From: Sphingobium sp.
GTDB lineage: Bacteria > Pseudomonadota > Alphaproteobacteria > Sphingomonadales > Sphingomonadaceae
Reading direction: 5' to 3'
Length of the DNA stretch: 8,406 bases
NCBI RefSeq assembly: GCF_003248505.1
Contig: NZ_QFOA01000104.1
Span: forward strand, 1-8,406
Below the pieces are notes generated by a model, which was not told the origin of the DNA, made no database searches, and was given only the letters and a program-made list of their open reading frames with translations. Made by a program: the position numbers and the translations under genes. Shown piece by piece: positions 6,681 through 8,406 of this stretch (position 1 is the stretch's first letter; each line of letters opens with the position of its first letter).

Positions 6681-6875
6681 ATGCCGTCAACCTGCATCAC
6701 CCGGCTGGCGCTCGGCGGGATGGAGCTACAGCGCCTCTCGATGTGGGCCGGGCACTCGGACGTCTCGATCACCGCCAAGCGGTACTCCCACCTGGACGCC
6801 TCGGCGCTCGCGGGCGGCATCGGCATCCTCGGCACGGTTCCCACTGGCGGGGACAATTGGACGCCGTTTCCCTAA
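6681..6875 (+). pseudogene. C-terminal remnant of a tyrosine recombinase (phage-type integrase)
   Basis: The plus-strand frame ending at the TAA at 6873 reads ITRLALGGMELQRLSMWAGH then SDVSITAKRYSHLDAS. This is the end of the catalytic domain of a tyrosine recombinase. His25 (in AGHSD) and the nucleophile Tyr35 (in KRYSHL), counted from the ATG at 6681, are kept. The catalytic Arg of box I and the HxxR of box II, normally in LRHTF just before ITRLAL, are missing; the preceding codons (MPSTC) do not match. The frame is open only back to 6645. It therefore lacks most of the protein and cannot be active. The native C-terminus GGDNWTPFP seems complete. The left break, near 6692, lies about 35 bases from the efflux operator. 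It runs opposite to every intact gene here and marks an old integrative element. Confidence 0.75.
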
Positions 6876-6877
6876 GG

Positions 6878-6982
6878 GCGCTCGACAAGCCGATGGCATG
6901 CGCGACCGCAGTCAACGGTACGTCGAGGTCGCCACGCTCTGACAGCAGCCGGATCGTTTCGTCGATCGCACGACGAGCAATA
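6878..6982 (-). pseudogene. Helix-turn-helix fragment, possibly the N-terminus of a TetR-family regulator
   Basis: One minus-strand frame reads DIARRAIDETIRLLSERGDL then DVPLTAVAHAIGLSSA. The spacing of the parts (a helix ending LLSERG, eight residues, then VAHAIGLS) matches the N-terminal DNA-binding domain of TetR/AcrR regulators. AraC-type helices give a poorer fit because their linker is shorter. There is no plausible start codon in frame: upstream it runs straight into the IS6 remnant. Downstream it breaks off before the end of the recognition helix, at the end of the integrase fragment. It is therefore a cut-out piece at both ends. Family assignment is tentative; a transposase or sigma-factor helix is also possible. 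Confidence 0.4.
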
Positions 6983-7153
6983 TCAAACCGGATATCGCAG
7001 ATAGAAAAACACAGCGAACAAGATCACCGATTTAGGATAATGCGCGCCCTTGAAGTCAACCATCGTCACTGTCCAAGCATGCCTGCGAAGTCACCTCATA
7101 CAGCGCCGCATCATACCGGGCTACACGATGCCCGAAATATTTGCGACAGAACC
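6983..7153 (-). mobile_element. Left end and transposase N-terminus of an IS6-family insertion sequence, truncated
   Basis: On the minus strand the sequence from 7153 begins GGTTCTGTCGCAAATATTTC, close to the terminal inverted repeats of IS6-family elements (IS26 and IS6100 begin GGC-CTGTTGCAAA). Ninety bases on, an ATG at 7063 opens MVDFKGAHYPKSVILFAVFF then YLRYPV and a stop at 6983. This closely matches the start of IS6-family DDE transposases, in which the sequence normally continues PVSYRDLEE. Only 26 codons of about 230 remain, and homology stops at the Val codon, so the element was cut there and joined to foreign sequence. No matching right end (GGTTCTGTCGCAAA on the plus strand) was seen in the window. 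The transposase is dead; the left inverted repeat might still serve as a substrate for a related transposase. Confidence 0.8.
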
Positions 7154-7500
7154 TAGGTGACGGGATCGACGGCCATGAAATGCTGGCTCGGATCGGGCGG
7201 AAGGCGCGTGGGCCGTTCCAGCTGGCCGAGAACATGCGTGGGCGGAACGAGGACATCCACCGACGCGAGCCCAAGCGTTCGGGCCCGGTTGGCCGACAGC
7301 AAAGCACCCGGCTCGTCCGAGGGGGCCCGCGTGCTGGTGATGAAGATGCGGTGGCGTGTGCTGAGCGCCTCCGCCTCGGCCCGAAGCTCTGGATTGTCGA
7401 TGCCAATGATCTCCGGCGGGCGGCTGCAGCCTACCAGAACCAGCAGGGCCAGGGTCACAAGGATAAACGTGAAACGACTGAAATCGACCGAAACGCGCAT
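7153..7500 (-). pseudogene. Lipoprotein of the DUF900 alpha/beta-hydrolase type, truncated by the IS6 end
   Basis: The product starts MRVSVDFSRFTFILVTLALL then VLVGC, a lipoprotein signal with Cys25 in the lipobox. It goes on with RHRIFITSTRAPSDEPGALL, LGLASVDVLVPP and LERPTRLPPDPSQHFMAVDP. This is the N-terminal portion I associate with DUF900 hydrolases (esterase/lipase fold), usually about 350-400 residues. Here 115 residues are followed by a TAG whose last base is the first base of the IS6 terminal repeat. The nucleophile elbow and the rest of the catalytic domain are lost, so the protein should be inactive, though a short lipidated peptide could still be made. The start is uncertain: ATGs at 7500, 7506 and 7533 are in frame, the first two overlap a GATCATGATC palindrome, and none has a strong Shine-Dalgarno. 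I prefer 7500 because it gives the most compact signal peptide. The open frame continues to 7875, but the codons beyond 7533 are not protein-like. Confidence 0.7.
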
Positions 7501-7608
7501 GATCATGATCTGGGTTCGCACGATCTCTTCCATGGTGACGGGTTTACACCTGAAGCACCACAGTCGGACGAGTTGCGCAGGTTGTCCAGAGAATGCTTGC
7601 TCGGCGAA

Positions 7609-7635
7609 AGGCCGATGCCCGGATTGCATCGGCCT
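7609..7635 (-). terminator. Probable intrinsic terminator downstream of the DUF1269 gene
   Basis: AGGCCGATGC (7609-7618) and GCATCGGCCT (7626-7635) form a perfect 10-bp stem with a 7-base loop, 43 bases beyond the stop of the DUF1269 gene. On the minus-strand transcript the stem is followed only by a short UUU (GGCCUUUCGCC), so the U-tract is weak. Position and stem strength favour a terminator that also separates this gene from the broken hydrolase gene. Confidence 0.6.
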
Positions 7636-7678
7636 GACGATCCTTGCGCCGAAGCGCCGTGTTGCAGCCCGACGCGCC

Positions 7679-8218
7679 TCAGCCCGCCGCAGACACGTCC
7701 CCCGAAAGCGCGGGCCCGGCAAGAAGAGCGCGCAACTTGTCTTCCTGTTCCTTCGACAGCGATGTCTTGAGAATGCGCGGCTCGTACTGTTTGATCTCGG
7801 CGACGACCTTGTCGGTCGTTGCCTTTGCCACATACACGAAAAGTGCCGATGTTCCGGGCTTGATGGTCTCGCCAAGATCCTTGATGAACTGGTCGTTTAT
7901 TCCGTAATCCGACAGCCGACCGCTCAATGCACCCATCGCGGCGCCCGCCATGCCGCCAATCGCGAAACCCGCCATCGGATTGAGGACAAGCAGACCGACA
8001 AGAGTGCCGACCAGCGCCCCCGTGCTCAGCCCGCTGCTCGCGCCGATCGCGGTCAGATTGACGGATTGCTTGATCTGTATGTCCCCTTCCTCGGGGCGGA
8101 TGACAACCACGGCATCGAGCATGTCGATCAGATGCTCCTTGCGCAGTTCGCGCAATTTGCCGAGCACGATGTCAGCCGTGTCAGTTCCGTCAAAATCAAG
8201 TACTACGAGGTCGGCCAT
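7679..8218 (-). CDS. DUF1269-family membrane-associated protein
   Basis: The product has 179 residues from the ATG at 8218, chosen because AGGAG lies 8 bases upstream; a GTG at 8227 in the same frame is less well placed. The N-terminus MADLVVLDFDGTDTADIVLG, the central DAVVVIRPEEGDIQIKQSVN and the Gly/Ala-rich hydrophobic stretch at about 60-100 (TGALVGTLVGLLVLNPMAGF and following) fit the DUF1269 family. Members are small proteins with a glycine-zipper-like hydrophobic segment, often found near stress or membrane genes; no biochemical role is established that I know of. A second alpha/beta unit follows (GINDQFIKDLGETIKPGTSA, LFVYVAKATTDKVV), then a charged helix and a short Gly/Ala tail. It appears complete and singly transcribed, with a hairpin terminator downstream. 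Its base use is visibly less G/C-extreme than that of the efflux genes. Confidence 0.85.
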   Translation of the reverse strand: MADLVVLDFDGTDTADIVLGKLRELRKEHLIDMLDAVVVIRPEEGDIQIKQSVNLTAIGASSGLSTGALVGTLVGLLVLNPMAGFAIGGMAGAAMGALSGRLSDYGINDQFIKDLGETIKPGTSALFVYVAKATTDKVVAEIKQYEPRILKTSLSKEQEDKLRALLAGPALSGDVSAAG

Positions 8219-8406
8219 ACTGGGCACTCCTATTCATCCGACATTCCCCAAGTGGCCTGCCGCTTGACTTCAAGATCGCCTGATTTTGCTCGCTGGGCAA
8301 GCGTTTCTCGCCCCGAGCGGTGTCTGTCGTCGCGCAAACGGCCGAAGTCGGGTGGATCAAGCCTCGAACCCGCAGCATTCTGGCCCGGCAGAGCCGCTTT
8401 TCCGCG
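8219..8406 (-). other. Untranslated region upstream of the DUF1269 gene
   Basis: Apart from the Shine-Dalgarno AGGAG (8231-8227) and a small CTTGA/TCAAG inverted repeat (8263-8274), I see no gene, tRNA or clear promoter. Neither a convincing sigma-70 pair nor a GGAAC-type general-stress promoter could be placed with confidence. The only short open frame here has no ribosome binding site or recognisable composition. Confidence 0.4.

Noticed and set aside
7056..7406. Alternative frame continuing the hydrolase past the stop (programmed or accidental frameshift)
   Set aside because: The residues encoded beyond 7153 in either other frame do not resemble hydrolase sequence, and 7153 onward is explained as the IS6 end.
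7534..7875. N-terminal extension of the truncated hydrolase to the ATG at 7875
   Set aside because: The extension is Arg/Ser-rich shadow of the DUF1269 gene, lies before the signal peptide and would put the lipobox at residue 150.
8196..8378. Minus-strand open frame of 60 codons upstream of the DUF1269 gene
   Set aside because: It overlaps the start of the DUF1269 gene in another frame, with no ribosome binding site or recognisable composition.
8340..8380. tRNA-like T-arm (GGGTTCGAGGC on the minus strand)
   Set aside because: The flanking bases do not form the T-stem, and no acceptor or anticodon arm could be found.

Overview
The window looks like chromosome of a GC-rich alphaproteobacterium, most likely a sphingomonad (Sphingomonas or a close relative). 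I infer this from the strong G/C third-position bias, the short palindromic repeats built on CCGGA-N5-TCCGG, and the resemblance of the proteins to sphingomonad families as I know them; no database search was run. Every intact gene lies on the minus strand, so transcription runs from right to left.

Left edge (1-400): the N-terminal end of a GHKL/HSP90-like ATP-binding protein leaves the window. Its 5' end abuts a cluster of three palindromic repeats. A small conserved-looking hypothetical gene with four cysteines follows at 399-653; its Shine-Dalgarno sequence lies in the arm of a perfect hairpin.

Centre (716-6660): a complete tripartite RND efflux operon in the order adaptor lipoprotein (5415-6617), HAE1-type inner-membrane pump (2205-5408) and NodT-type outer-membrane lipoprotein (716-2203). 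Spacing is tight (6 bases, then 1 base with a GTG start), so the three are probably co-transcribed and partly translationally coupled. Together they would form a proton-driven pump spanning both membranes. In front of the operon is a near-perfect inverted repeat of the TetR-operator kind, placed between candidate -35 and -10 elements. No intact TetR gene is present in the window.

Right part (6660-7533): about 500 bases of genomic debris immediately upstream of the efflux promoter. In order these are the catalytic tail of a tyrosine recombinase (plus strand), a helix-turn-helix fragment (minus strand, TetR-like at best), and the left end plus first 26 codons of an IS6-family transposase. The IS6 end interrupts a lipoprotein gene of the DUF900 alpha/beta-hydrolase type after 115 codons, and the stop codon is formed at the junction itself.

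Right edge (7600-8406): a hairpin that probably terminates the next gene, an intact DUF1269-family membrane-associated protein gene (7679-8218) with a good ribosome binding site, and its untranslated leader region.

I see no unmistakably new system. The points most worth a second look are the layered insertion scar next to an efflux promoter whose cognate repressor is absent, the (Gly-Ala)10 tract in the outer-membrane protein, and the hairpin over the start of the small cysteine-containing gene.
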